The notes beneath the pieces were generated by a model that saw only the letters and a list, made by a program, of their open reading frames with translations, was not told the DNA's origin and made no database searches. Below, piece by piece: positions 50,612 to 59,303 of a stretch of DNA of 64,000 nucleotides (position 1 is the stretch's first letter; every line of letters starts with the position of its first letter). Where the stretch lies: NCBI RefSeq assembly GCF_016820515.1, contig NZ_JADHDV010000021.1, forward strand, positions 1-64,000. The letters run 5' to 3'. This DNA is from Pseudoxanthomonas beigongshangi. GTDB lineage: Bacteria; Pseudomonadota; Gammaproteobacteria; Xanthomonadales; Xanthomonadaceae. Position numbers and translations under genes: made by a program.

Positions 50612-51571
50612 ATGGCGGACACGCTGCGGCAACGGTTGCGCCGGCGCCTGTCGCGGTTCGCGCGGCCGCGCCAGTCCGAGCCCCTGCCGGCCCGTCTGGA
50701 CCGCCGCCGGGTGTATGTGCTGCCCACGCGTTTCGGGCTGTTCTATGCGGTGCTGGTGACCGCCATGCTGGTCGGCGCGCTCAACTACAACAACAACCCG
50801 GCGTTGCTGCTGGCACTGTTGCTGGCCTCGGCCGGGCTGGCCAGCCTGATCGCCGCGCACCTGCAACTGTCCGGCCTGCAACTGGACGCGGTGTCCGCCG
50901 AACCGGTGCCGGCCGGGCAACCGCTGCGGGTGCAGGTGGCGCTGTCCACGCGCGATCAGCGCGAGCGTCGCGGATTGCGGCTGTCGTGCCTGGAGATCGC
51001 CGGCGGCGTGCCGGTGATCACCGGCGACGCGGTGGTGGCGGAACTGATCCTGCCCACGACCCGCCGCGGCTGGCTGGATCCGGAGCGGCTGGAGATCTGG
51101 ACCACGCAACCGCTTGGCCTGGCGCGCGCCTGGGCCTGGTTCTGGCCGCGCCAGTGGCTACTGGTGTATCCGTCGCCGGAGCCGAACGGTCCTCCCCTGC
51201 CCGACTCGGAGGGTGGCGGCAGCCGCGCCCGACGCCAGGCCAGCGGCGACGACGTGCACCATCTGCGCGCCTACCGCGCCGGGGATCCGTTGCGCGCGAT
51301 TGCCTGGAAGCCCTCCGCGCGGCGCGAGCACCTGCTGGTGCGCGAGTTCGAGCAGCCGGTGGGCCTGGAAGTGGATCTGGCCTGGTCGGCGCTGGCCGCG
51401 TTGCCGGGCGAACAACGCATCCGCCGACTCGCCCACTGGGTGGATCTGGCCGAACGCGAGGGCCGCCGCTACCGGCTTCGCTTGCCCGGCGACGTCGCGC
51501 TGGGGCCCTCGCGCGGCCCCGCGCACCGGCATGCCTGCCTGCGCGCATTGGCGTTGTTGCCGCATGGATAA
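50612..51571 (+). CDS. DUF58 domain-containing membrane protein
   Basis: A 319-aa protein with two membrane helices (FGLFYAVLVTAMLVGAL and ALLLALLLASAGLASLIAA) and a C-terminal vWA-like DUF58 domain: ASGDDVHHLRAYRAGDPLRA then IAWKPSARREHLLVREFE. 4 bp after the MoxR gene and overlapping tgpA by 8 bp. Confidence 0.92.
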   Translation: MADTLRQRLRRRLSRFARPRQSEPLPARLDRRRVYVLPTRFGLFYAVLVTAMLVGALNYNNNPALLLALLLASAGLASLIAAHLQLSGLQLDAVSAEPVPAGQPLRVQVALSTRDQRERRGLRLSCLEIAGGVPVITGDAVVAELILPTTRRGWLDPERLEIWTTQPLGLARAWAWFWPRQWLLVYPSPEPNGPPLPDSEGGGSRARRQASGDDVHHLRAYRAGDPLRAIAWKPSARREHLLVREFEQPVGLEVDLAWSALAALPGEQRIRRLAHWVDLAEREGRRYRLRLPGDVALGPSRGPAHRHACLRALALLPHG

Positions 51572-53513
51572 GTCCGCCGCGCCCCGCGCCAGCACGCTGG
51601 ACGCCGGCAGTCGCCTGTGGGCGTTGCTTGCGACCGGACTGTGCCTGCTGGCGCTGCTGATCCAGTTGCCGGCCGGAGTGGCGGCCGGCATCGGCGCGCT
51701 GGCGGTGGCGACCACCGCGCTGTCCTGGCGGCGCGCGCTGCCCGGCCCGCTGCGGCTGCTGCTGGCGCTGCTGATCATCGGCGCGGTGCTGGCGGTGATG
51801 GGCATGCGCTTCGGCCGCGATACCGGCTGCGCGCTGCTGGCGGCGATGCTGGCGCTGAAGCCGGCGGAGACGGTGAGCCTGCGCGATGCGCGCAGCCTGC
51901 TGGGATTCGCGCTGTTCGCGCCGTTCTCGGCGTTCCTGCTGGACCAGGGACCGCTCACCCTGCTGCTGGCCGCGCTCGGCGTGGCCGCGGGCCTGCTGGC
52001 GCTGTCGCAACTGGCCGACGCGGAAGCCGATGCGCCGATGCCGCGCGTGTCCCTGCGCCAGCGCCTGTGGCGGGTGGGCCGATTGCTGCTGATCGGATTG
52101 CCGCTGATGCTGGCGACGTTCTGGTTCTTCCCGCGTTTTCCTTCCCCGCTTTGGGGCGTGCCCGAGCGCGCACTGGCCCAGCCGGGATTGTCCGATCGGA
52201 TGTCGCCGGGCGGCTGGCTGGACCTGATGGCCGACGACAACCCGGCCCTGCGCGTGCAGTTCTTCGGCGCGGTGCCGAAGCCGGAGGAGATGTACTGGCG
52301 CGGACTGGTGCTGTGGGACTACGACGGTCGCGAGTGGACGCGCTCGCCGTGGATCGCGACCTTGCCGGCGGCGCCGGCGGAGTCGGCCCAGGCACCGCGC
52401 TGGGACTACGAGATGATGGTGGAGCCGACCGAGCAGCGCTGGCTGGTGGCGCTGGATCTGCCGGTGTCCACGCCCGCCGATGCGCAACTGGATCGGGATC
52501 GGGCGCTGGTGGCCACTCAGCCCATGAATGGCGTTACCCGTTGGCGCGTGGCTTCGGCGCCACCGTCGCGCTTCGATACCCGGCTGCCCACGCCGCTGCG
52601 CGAGCGCGCGCTGGCGTTGCCGGCCGGCCTGAATCCGCGGACCCACGCGCTGGCGGCGCGGTGGCGGCGCGAAGCCGGTGGCGACGATCTGGCCATCGTG
52701 CGCCGCGCGCTGGAATGGATCCGGCGCGACTTCGGCTACACCCTGGATACGCCGCTGCCCGGACGCGACGCGGTCGACGAGTTCCTGTTCGACCAGCAGC
52801 GCGGGTACTGCGAGCATTTCAGTTCCTCGTTCACCACGCTGATGCGCGCCTCGGGCATTCCGGCGCGGGTCGTGGTGGGTTACGCCGGCGGCTATCGCAA
52901 CCGTTTCGGCGACTACTGGATCGTGCGCAAGATGGATGCGCATGCCTGGAGCGAGGTGTGGCTGCCGCAACGCGGCTGGGTGCGGGTGGATCCCACCGCC
53001 GCGGTGGCGCCGGAGCGGATCTTCGACACGCTGGAAGATCGCCTGGGCGCGGACACCGGCGCGGTGTTCCAGCGCAATCCGCTGTTCGACGCGGGCGACT
53101 GGCTGCGGCGCGGCTGGAACGATCTGGTGCTGGGTTTCGACGCCCGCCGACAGCAGCACATGCTCAGGGCGCTGGGTCTGCCTCCGCTGGACGGCGGCCG
53201 GCTGGGCGCGTTGTTCGCGCTGGCCGCGCTGCTGGCCGTGGGTGCGATGGCCTGGTTGCTGGCCCGCGGCGAACGCGAGCGCGATCCCTTGCTGCGGGCC
53301 TGGCACGCGCTGGGCGCGCGCTACGCGCGGATCGGACTGGGCCGCCAGCCCCACGAGCCGGCGCTGGACTGGGCGCGGCGGGTCGCCGCCAGCCATCCGG
53401 CCGCCGGCGCGGTGCTGGTGCCGCTCAGCCAACGTTTCGCCGAGGCGCGCTACGCTGCCGCCGTGAGCGACATTCCCGCGCTGGTTCGCGACCTGCGCCG
53501 CCATCGGCCCTGA
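51564..53513 (+). CDS. TgpA-type transglutaminase membrane protein
   Basis: A 649-aa protein: about seven N-terminal helices (DUF3488, residues ~15-195), a periplasmic transglutaminase core with Cys near 415 (QRGYCEHFSSSFTTLMR), His near 458 (MDAHAWSEVW) and Asp near 474 (RVDPTA), one further helix near 560, and a cytoplasmic DUF4129 tail. The triad is complete. P. aeruginosa TgpA is essential; the substrate is unknown. Starts inside the DUF58 stop (8-bp overlap). Confidence 0.93.
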   Translation: MDKSAAPRASTLDAGSRLWALLATGLCLLALLIQLPAGVAAGIGALAVATTALSWRRALPGPLRLLLALLIIGAVLAVMGMRFGRDTGCALLAAMLALKPAETVSLRDARSLLGFALFAPFSAFLLDQGPLTLLLAALGVAAGLLALSQLADAEADAPMPRVSLRQRLWRVGRLLLIGLPLMLATFWFFPRFPSPLWGVPERALAQPGLSDRMSPGGWLDLMADDNPALRVQFFGAVPKPEEMYWRGLVLWDYDGREWTRSPWIATLPAAPAESAQAPRWDYEMMVEPTEQRWLVALDLPVSTPADAQLDRDRALVATQPMNGVTRWRVASAPPSRFDTRLPTPLRERALALPAGLNPRTHALAARWRREAGGDDLAIVRRALEWIRRDFGYTLDTPLPGRDAVDEFLFDQQRGYCEHFSSSFTTLMRASGIPARVVVGYAGGYRNRFGDYWIVRKMDAHAWSEVWLPQRGWVRVDPTAAVAPERIFDTLEDRLGADTGAVFQRNPLFDAGDWLRRGWNDLVLGFDARRQQHMLRALGLPPLDGGRLGALFALAALLAVGAMAWLLARGERERDPLLRAWHALGARYARIGLGRQPHEPALDWARRVAASHPAAGAVLVPLSQRFAEARYAAAVSDIPALVRDLRRHRP

Positions 53514-53524
53514 AGGAGATTTCC

Positions 53525-54046
53525 ATGAAACTTCGTCACCTCATGCTAGCCGGCGCCGTCGCGGCCCTTGCCGCCTGCGCCACCGCCCCGCAACCACTGC
53601 AAGGCACCTTCACCCCGGTCACGCCGCGCGACGCCGTCGCCGGTGCGCAGGTGGGTTCGCAGGTGCGCTGGGGCGGCCGCATCATCGAAACCAAGCCAGG
53701 CCAGGACAGCACCTGCTTCCAGCTGGTTTCGCGTCCGCTGAACGCCACCGGCCGGCCTATGGAATCGGCGCCAGACGCGACCGACGGCCGCTTCCTCGCC
53801 TGCCGCTCCGGCTTCTACGATCCGGCCGTGTTCGCGCCGGGCCGCGAAGTGACCTTCGTCGGCCGCATCAACAGCTACGAGAACACCCGCATCGGCGAGT
53901 ACGACTACCGCCTGCCGAGGGTGGACGCCGACGTGGTCTACCTGTGGCCGGAAGTGCGCGAGGTCGAAGTGCGTCCTTCGCCGTTCTATGACCCGTTCTG
54001 GGGTCCCTACTGGGGACCGCGCTGGGGTTATTGGGGCTGGTGGTGA
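53525..54046 (+). CDS. Slp-family outer-membrane lipoprotein
   Basis: A 173-aa lipoprotein with lipobox LAAC (Cys18), AGAQVGSQVRWGGRIIETKP, FVGRINSYENTRIGEYDYRL and VVYLWPEVREVEVRPSP typical of Slp/YeaY, and an unusual aromatic Trp/Tyr/Gly/Pro tail (FWGPYWGPRWGYWGWW). AAGGAG precedes the ATG. 11 bp after tgpA, so probably same transcript, which ends at the hairpin 54080-54111. Confidence 0.88.
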   Translation: MKLRHLMLAGAVAALAACATAPQPLQGTFTPVTPRDAVAGAQVGSQVRWGGRIIETKPGQDSTCFQLVSRPLNATGRPMESAPDATDGRFLACRSGFYDPAVFAPGREVTFVGRINSYENTRIGEYDYRLPRVDADVVYLWPEVREVEVRPSPFYDPFWGPYWGPRWGYWGWW

Positions 54047-54079
54047 TCGCCCCCGTGGCCTGAGGATTGGCCGGATGCG

Positions 54080-54111
54080 AAAACGCCGCTCATCGAGCGG
54101 CGTTTTTCTTT
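54080..54111 (+). terminator. rho-independent terminator of the MoxR-DUF58-tgpA-slp unit
   Basis: AAACGCCGCT pairs with AGCGGCGTTT around a short loop, followed by TTCTTT; 33 bp after the lipoprotein stop. Confidence 0.88.
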
Positions 54112-54273
54112 GGTCGTGTCCCACATCACTGGACTGCCCCTTTCCTCGTCATTCCGGCGAATGACGGAATCCATTTTCCGGGACGATGGATCATCGCGGA
54201 TGCGAGGCATCGTGCGGACATGGATTCCGGCTTGCGGTGGAATGACGGCTTGCGGTGGGCACCGCGTGGGAGA

Positions 54274-54636
54274 TCAGCGGCCGGGGACGCCGAAGTGGCC
54301 CAGCGGGGCGCCGGCCAGCAGGTGCAGATGCAGGTGGAACACGGTCTGCCCGGCGTGTTCGCGGCAGTTCATCACCACCCGGTAGCCGTCCTGGGCGAAG
54401 CCTTCGCGGCGCGCGTATTCGGCCGCCGCCAGCACCAGCTTGCCGACCAGCGCGGCCTGTTCCGGCAGCAGGTCGTCCATGGTGGGAATCAGCACGTGCC
54501 TGGGAATGAACAGCACGTGCACCGGCGCCTGCGGTGCGATGTCCTTGAAACCGAGCACCTCATCGTCTTCGTAGACGATGGTGGCGGGAATCTCGCGGCG
54601 GAGGATCTTGCCGAACAGGGTGTCGTTCTGGGTCAT
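54274..54636 (-). CDS. hinT: HIT-family purine nucleoside phosphoramidase (HinT-like)
   Basis: A 120-aa HinT. TLFGKILRREIPATIVYEDD at the start, then FKDIAPQAPVHVLFIPRHV, and the triad QTVFHLHLHLLAG. Start ATG 54636; the longer ORF reading is not family-like. Hydrolyses nucleoside 5'-phosphoramidates. Monocistronic between REP elements. Confidence 0.95.
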   Translation of the reverse strand: MTQNDTLFGKILRREIPATIVYEDDEVLGFKDIAPQAPVHVLFIPRHVLIPTMDDLLPEQAALVGKLVLAAAEYARREGFAQDGYRVVMNCREHAGQTVFHLHLHLLAGAPLGHFGVPGR

Positions 54637-54696
54637 GGCGCGGTCCGGGATGGGGTGGGTGCAAGCATAGTGCCTGGCGGTCGACATCGATGCATT

Positions 54697-54774
54697 GTGG
54701 GAGCGACGTGAGTCGCGATTGCGGGTTGAACAGACGAAATCGAACAGAGCTATCGCGACTTACGTCGCTCCCAC
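54697..54774. repeat. inverted pair of REP-like elements, family A
   Basis: GTGGGAGCGACGTGAGTCGC at 54697 (one base different from the 3619 unit) and an inverse copy at 54753-54774 with a T change; loop about 34 bp. Confidence 0.85.
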
Positions 54775-54794
54775 AAGACAAGGTGGGAAATGCT

Positions 54795-55391
54795 TCAGGG
54801 CATCTCGCTACGCGAGCCGAAGGCGTGCGAGAGGGTGCCGCGATCCACGTATTCCAGTTCGCCGCCCAGCGGTACGCCGTGGGCCAGGCGGCTCGGCTTG
54901 ACGTTGTGCTGGCGCGCCAGTTGCGCGAGATAGTGCGCGGTGGCCTCGCCTTCCACGGTGGGATTGGTGGCGATGATCAGCTCGCTGATCTCGCCCTGCT
55001 TCAGGCGTTCGCCAAGCTGTTCCAGGCCCAGTTCGCGCGGGCCGATGCCGTCCAGCGGCGACAGCCGGCCCTGCAGGATGAAGTACACCCCGCGATAGCC
55101 GGTGGCCTGCTCGATGGCGAGCCGATCGGCGGGCGATTCCACCGCGCACAGCAGGTGTCGATCGCGGCTGCCGCTGGCGCAGATCGCGCAGATCTCGCCC
55201 TCGGTGAAATCGCGGCACTGGCTGCAATGCCCGATCCGCTCCAGCGCCACGGAGAGGGTCTCGGCCAGGTGCTTGCCGCCCTCGCGTTCGCGCTCCAGCA
55301 GGTGGTAGGCCATGCGCTGGGCGGTCTTCTGGCCCACGCCCGGCAGCACGCGCAGGGATTCGATCAGTTGTTCGAGCAGGGACAGGGACAT
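54795..55391 (-). CDS. recR: recombination mediator RecR
   Basis: A 198-aa protein with a helix-hairpin-helix ([20 protein letters not shown]), a Cys4 zinc finger ([16 protein letters not shown]), and a TOPRIM region ([20 protein letters not shown]), ending with [20 protein letters not shown]. Works with RecFO to load RecA. In the conserved dnaX-ybaB-recR operon. Confidence 0.97.
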   Translation of the reverse strand: MSLSLLEQLIESLRVLPGVGQKTAQRMAYHLLEREREGGKHLAETLSVALERIGHCSQCRDFTEGEICAICASGSRDRHLLCAVESPADRLAIEQATGYRGVYFILQGRLSPLDGIGPRELGLEQLGERLKQGEISELIIATNPTVEGEATAHYLAQLARQHNVKPSRLAHGVPLGGELEYVDRGTLSHAFGSRSEMP

Positions 55392-55512
55392 GGACGTGCG
55401 AAGGAAAAGAAGCCGCCCGACGCGGCGGGCGGCATGGCATGCATCCGTCGGAAGCGGTTCACGCGCGGCGGGCGTTCATCGGAACCCGTCGGCACGTCGT
55501 CCACCCGTGGGC

Positions 55513-55833
55513 TCAGAACGGCAGCTTCATGCCCGGCGGCATCGGCATGCCGGCGGTCAGCGCGCCCATGCGCGACTTGGATTCGGCGTCGATCTTGTTG
55601 GAGGCGTCGTTGAAGGCGGCGGCCACCAGATCCTCCAGCATTTCCTGGTCACCGAGCAGCGACGGATCGATGCGGACCTTGCGGCACTCCTTGGCGCCGG
55701 TGAGGGTCACGCTGACCATGCCGCCGCCGGCGTTGCCGGTGATTTCCAGCTTGGCGATCTCTTCCTGGGCGCGTTGCAGGTTTTCCTGCATCTTCTGCGC
55801 CTGCTGCATGAGTTGGGCGATGTTTCCACGCAT
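55513..55833 (-). CDS. ybaB: YbaB/EbfC nucleoid-associated protein
   Basis: A 106-aa DNA-binding protein: MRGNIAQLMQQAQKMQENLQ, the pair MVSVTLTGAKECRKVRIDPS, DLVAAAFNDASNKID and a Met/Pro-rich end (MPMPPGMKLPF). 6 bp downstream of dnaX. Confidence 0.96.
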   Translation of the reverse strand: MRGNIAQLMQQAQKMQENLQRAQEEIAKLEITGNAGGGMVSVTLTGAKECRKVRIDPSLLGDQEMLEDLVAAAFNDASNKIDAESKSRMGALTAGMPMPPGMKLPF

Positions 55834-55839
55834 GTGTGC

Positions 55840-57684
55840 TTACTCTTCGAATGGACGGATGGAATCCGGTACGACCTTCGCGCCGTGTTGCTCGATCAGG
55901 CGCTGCACGTCCGGGTGGTTCATGAAATCCTGCTCGGCGGCGATCTGCTGTTCGCCGCGTTCACGGTCGGTGCGCTGGCGCAGCGTTTCCGAGCCCGCCG
56001 GCGCGGCCTGGAACACGATCTTCGGCGCGGTGCCGTAGCGCTGGGCGATGGCGTCGCCGAGATCGCGGACGGAACGCTCCGAGCGCAGGTAGTCGAAGCC
56101 CGGATCCAGCGACAGCTGCAGCACGCCGCTGTCGTAGCCGACGAACGCCGCGTTCTCGACCAGTTGGCGGGTGGCGCCCTTCAGTTCGCTGTTGCTGGCG
56201 AAGTGCATCCATACATCGGCGTTGGTGATGCCGATGTCGGAGGAAAAGGCGAAGTCGCGATCGGCGGGATGGGCTTCCTGCTTCGGCGCCGATGTCGGGG
56301 TTGCGGCGACCGGGGCCGGTGCCGATGGTAGCGGTGCCATCGCCTGGGAAGGCGCAATCGCCGCCGGCGCGGAAGACACGGCGCGCGGCGGTTCGACCGG
56401 CCACGGCGGCGTGTCGTCATCGGCGGCCGGCGCGGGCATCGGCGCGGCAGCGGGTCGCGGTGTGGCGGCGGGGGCTGCCTGGTCGGCCACCGCGCGCACG
56501 GGCGCGGTTTCCGAAGGTTTGGAAGCGGCGCTCGTCGTCGCGGCAGGCATCGACGCCGCTTGCCGCGTCGTCGGCACGGCTTCGCCCTTGTCCTCTCCCG
56601 TCGCGGGAGCCGGGCGGAACGCCAGCATGCGCAGCACGCTCATTTCGAAACCGGCGCGGGCGCTGGGCGCCAGCGGCAGATCGCGACGTCCGCCGAGCGC
56701 CATCTGGTACCACAGCTGCACCACTTCCGGCCGCAGTTGCGATGCGAATCTATCCGCATCCACGCCCTCGCCGTCCGCGCCGGCGCCGGGCACCAGTTGG
56801 CGCACCTGGATGCGATGCAGCGCTTCGGCGAGCGCTTCCAGCACGCCATCCCAGTCGGGCGAGAAATCGGCCAGCGTCGCGACGACCTGCAACAGGCGTT
56901 CGCCATCACCTTCGGCCAGCGCCTCCAGCATCGCGCCGACCTGGGTGCGATCGACCGTGCCGAGCATGGTGCGCACGCCCTCGTCGCGCAGCGCGCCGCC
57001 GGCATAGGCGATGGCCTGATCCAGCAGCGACAGGCCGTCGCGCAGGCTGCCGTCGGCGGCCTTGGCGATCTGGCGGATCGCGCCGTCGTCGGCCTCGATG
57101 CCTTCGGCACCCAGGATCTTGGCGATCTGGCCGGCGATCTGCGGCTCTTCCAGCCGCTTGAGGTTGAACTGCAGGCAGCGCGACAGCACCGTCACCGGCA
57201 GCTTCTGCGGATCGGTGGTGGCGAGCAGGAACTTGACGTGTTCCGGTGGCTCTTCCAGCGTCTTCAGCAGCGCGTTGAACGCCGCCTTCGACAGCATGTG
57301 CACTTCGTCGATCAGGTAGACCTTGAACTTGCCGCGCGAGGGCATGTATTGCGCGTTCTCGATCACCTCGCGGACGTCGTCCACGCCGGTGTTGGACGCG
57401 GCGTCGATTTCCAGCAGATCGATGTAGCGGCCGGCGTCGATGTCCAGGCAGGCCGCACACTGACCGCAGGGATCGGCACTGGTGCCCTTCTCGCAATTCA
57501 GCGACTTGGCGAAGATGCGGGCGATCGTGGTCTTGCCGACGCCGCGGGTACCGGTGAACAGGAAGGCGTGATGGACGCGGCCGGTGTCCAGCGCGTTGCT
57601 GAGCGCGCGGACCACGTGTTCCTGCCCCACCAGTTCGGCGAAGCGCTTCGGACGCCACTTGCGGGCGAGGACGAGATAGCTCAT
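55840..57684 (-). CDS. dnaX: DNA polymerase III subunits gamma and tau
   Basis: A 614-aa clamp-loader ATPase. Start MSYLVLARKWRPKRFAELVG at 57684; P-loop TGTRGVGKTT (44-53); zinc cysteines in CEKGTSADPCGQCAACL; DEVHMLSKAAFNALLKTLEE; SRCLQFNLKRL (SRC motif); then a Pro/Ala-rich linker and the tau C-terminus. No obvious slippery A6G for programmed gamma synthesis was noticed. The ORF continues far upstream only as a shadow of other genes. Confidence 0.96.
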   Translation of the reverse strand: MSYLVLARKWRPKRFAELVGQEHVVRALSNALDTGRVHHAFLFTGTRGVGKTTIARIFAKSLNCEKGTSADPCGQCAACLDIDAGRYIDLLEIDAASNTGVDDVREVIENAQYMPSRGKFKVYLIDEVHMLSKAAFNALLKTLEEPPEHVKFLLATTDPQKLPVTVLSRCLQFNLKRLEEPQIAGQIAKILGAEGIEADDGAIRQIAKAADGSLRDGLSLLDQAIAYAGGALRDEGVRTMLGTVDRTQVGAMLEALAEGDGERLLQVVATLADFSPDWDGVLEALAEALHRIQVRQLVPGAGADGEGVDADRFASQLRPEVVQLWYQMALGGRRDLPLAPSARAGFEMSVLRMLAFRPAPATGEDKGEAVPTTRQAASMPAATTSAASKPSETAPVRAVADQAAPAATPRPAAAPMPAPAADDDTPPWPVEPPRAVSSAPAAIAPSQAMAPLPSAPAPVAATPTSAPKQEAHPADRDFAFSSDIGITNADVWMHFASNSELKGATRQLVENAAFVGYDSGVLQLSLDPGFDYLRSERSVRDLGDAIAQRYGTAPKIVFQAAPAGSETLRQRTDRERGEQQIAAEQDFMNHPDVQRLIEQHGAKVVPDSIRPFEE

Positions 57685-57780
57685 CGGTGGATTTTGCCAC
57701 ACCCGGTCGGTCAAGGCCGGAACCGATGGATACACTGCCGGCCAGGACGGACGCCGGACGCGTCCATGACAGGGATCCGC

Positions 57781-58632
57781 ATGTTCCATCGTTTTCGGGC
57801 CGTTCCGGCCGCCTGCTGCCTGCTGTTCACCGTGTTTTCGGCCAGCGCCGCCGCGCCGGCGGTCCGCAGCGAGGTCAAGGGCCTGCATATCGCCGCCCGC
57901 GACGCGCTGCCCGCGCCACGCAAGCCACAGGTGCTGGAGGAAGGCCATTTCTGCCGGATGCAGGTCACCGAACCGAAGACCACGGCCGGCCGCGCCGTCG
58001 CCGCGCGCGGCTGGTACGTCACCAGCGAGGTCCAGGGCGGCGGGTATACCAGCGTGGGCGCCTTCAGCCGCGGGGGCGAAGGCACCAGCGGCACCTGCTT
58101 GATCGCCGACGGCAACGTGTTCGTGTTCCGCGGCCCGGCGCTGGCGGCCATCGTGTATGGCGATCCGGCCGAGGACGAATATGTGGGCGGGCCGATTGGT
58201 GGCGTCGCCGGGACGACGTTGCCGGATCGGGTCCGGATCACCGACCGGACGCCACCCAACCTGGCCCAGGCCGACCTCCGCTTCAGCGCGGACGCCATTG
58301 AAGTGGTGGCGGTGGCTGAACGGGAAACATTCTGCGGCAACCTGGTGATTCCCAATCTCCGTGGCATGGATATCCCGAAAGCCCGGAAGATCCTGGCCAA
58401 GGCGGGCTGGCGCCCGGCTCCGCCAGCGGCGACGGACGAGGAAGACCGCTTCGACGCCGCCGCGGGTTATCGCGCCAAGGGCCTGACCGAATTCGAGACC
58501 TGCTCCGGCACCGGCTATGGCTTCTGCGCGGTGAACTATGAACGTGCCGACGGCGCGCAACTGCACGTGACCACGCTCGGCGACGAGCCGCCCACCGTCT
58601 CCGCCTACGACGTCCAGTGCAAGGCCCGGTGA
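57781..58632 (+). CDS. exported protein with PASTA-like C-terminal segment
   Basis: A 283-aa exported protein; signal peptide MFHRFRAVPAACCLLFTVFS then ASA. The middle, GWYVTSEVQGGGYTSVGAFS ... GTSGTCLIADGNVFVFRGPA, is beta-rich. Near residue 190, LVIPNLRGMDIPKARKILAK followed by AGWRPAP resembles a PASTA repeat. Three Cys in the last 60 residues may form disulfides. Divergent from dnaX, upstream of tRNA-Ser. Function unknown. Confidence 0.7.
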   Translation: MFHRFRAVPAACCLLFTVFSASAAAPAVRSEVKGLHIAARDALPAPRKPQVLEEGHFCRMQVTEPKTTAGRAVAARGWYVTSEVQGGGYTSVGAFSRGGEGTSGTCLIADGNVFVFRGPALAAIVYGDPAEDEYVGGPIGGVAGTTLPDRVRITDRTPPNLAQADLRFSADAIEVVAVAERETFCGNLVIPNLRGMDIPKARKILAKAGWRPAPPAATDEEDRFDAAAGYRAKGLTEFETCSGTGYGFCAVNYERADGAQLHVTTLGDEPPTVSAYDVQCKAR

Positions 58633-58714
58633 ACCCTCCGGATGTTTTTGCCCTGCCCGGGGAAATTCCGTAGAATGCCCGACTCCCCGCGGACCGGCCG
58701 GTCCCTGGGGACCC

Positions 58715-58807
58715 GGAGAGGTGTCCGAGTGGTTGAAGGAGCACGCCTGGAAAGTGTGTAAGCGTCTAAACCGCGCTTCGGGGGTTCGAATCCCCCTCTC
58801 TCCGCCA
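58715..58807 (+). tRNA. tRNA-Ser, anticodon GGA
   Basis: 93 nt including the encoded CCA. The acceptor stem GGAGAGG pairs with the 3' CUCUCC end (G7-U66 wobble); the anticodon loop CUGGAAA gives GGA, reading UCC/UCU; a long variable arm (class II) and T-arm GGGGGTTCGAATCCCCC. Downstream lies a partial, interrupted copy of its 3' half. Confidence 0.96.
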
Positions 58808-58858
58808 GATTGAATGACGTAGTGAAGGCTCCATGTCCGTGATGTTTCGCCGGGACTT

Positions 58859-58968
58859 GGAGAGGGGGTGAGAACCCCCCGGGTTCGACAAACCGCGCAG
58901 CGGTTTGCACGGCGAAGCCGCCCGCAGGGCGAGGCGCGCAGCGCCGAGTGAATCCCCTCTCTCCGCCA
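58859..58968 (+). other. interrupted 3' copy of tRNA-Ser (tRNA-like remnant)
   Basis: Starts GGAGAGGGG, ends CCCCTCTCTCCGCCA and keeps GGGTTCGA at 58881-58888, but about 62 bases (58889-58950) of consecutive mini-palindromes (AAACCGC-GCA-GCGGTTT, CGGC-GAA-GCCG, GCGC-GCA-GCGC) split the T-arm. The two ends can still pair as an acceptor stem. Cannot be a functional tRNA as it lacks D and anticodon arms. Confidence 0.65.
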
Positions 58969-59017
58969 GATTTCGAGCAATACACGGGCCGCGCGCAGCG
59001 CGGCCCTCGTCTATGGT

Positions 59018-59119
59018 GACCCCGTCGGTCCCTCGCGACGCTAGGTTGAAAACCCCGCCAGGGCCGGAAGGCAGCAACGGTATCGACTGATGCGGGCGCC
59101 GAGGCCAACCGGCGGGGTC
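59018..59119 (+). ncRNA. ffs: signal recognition particle RNA (4.5S, bacterial small SRP RNA)
   Basis: About 102 nt hairpin. The ends GACCCCG and CGGGGTC pair; the conserved apical domain contains CAGGGCCGGAAGGCAGCAA, with the GGAA tetraloop and the Ffh-binding asymmetric loop AGCAAC. Near dnaX and tRNA-Ser, as in relatives. Confidence 0.95.
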
Positions 59120-59135
59120 ATCGCCTTTTCCGACC

Positions 59136-59303
59136 CTGTAGCACCGAGCTTGCTCGGCGGCGGAAGGTCACCGGTATGCGGACCGTTCAAGCGGAGCAAG
59201 CTCCGCTCTACGGGCGTGGAGATTCCTGTAGCGTCGAGCTTGCTCGGCGGGGAAAGTCACCGGTACTCGGACCGTTCAAGCGGAGCAAGCTCCGCTCTAC
59301 GGG
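59136..59303. repeat. two tandem copies of an about 78-bp repeat with inner palindromes
   Basis: Unit 1 (59136-59213) and unit 2 (59225-59303) share GAGCTTGCTCGGCGG, GGACCGTTCAAGCGGAGC and AGCGGAGCAAGCTCCGCT, each a palindrome or half of one. The second ends in the 3' end of the beta-propeller gene. A separate family from repeats A and B. Confidence 0.8.

Noticed and set aside
57685-58980. Upstream extension of the dnaX reading frame to 1046 codons
   Set aside because: The extension runs antisense through the exported-protein gene and tRNA-Ser; the canonical DnaX start is at 57684.
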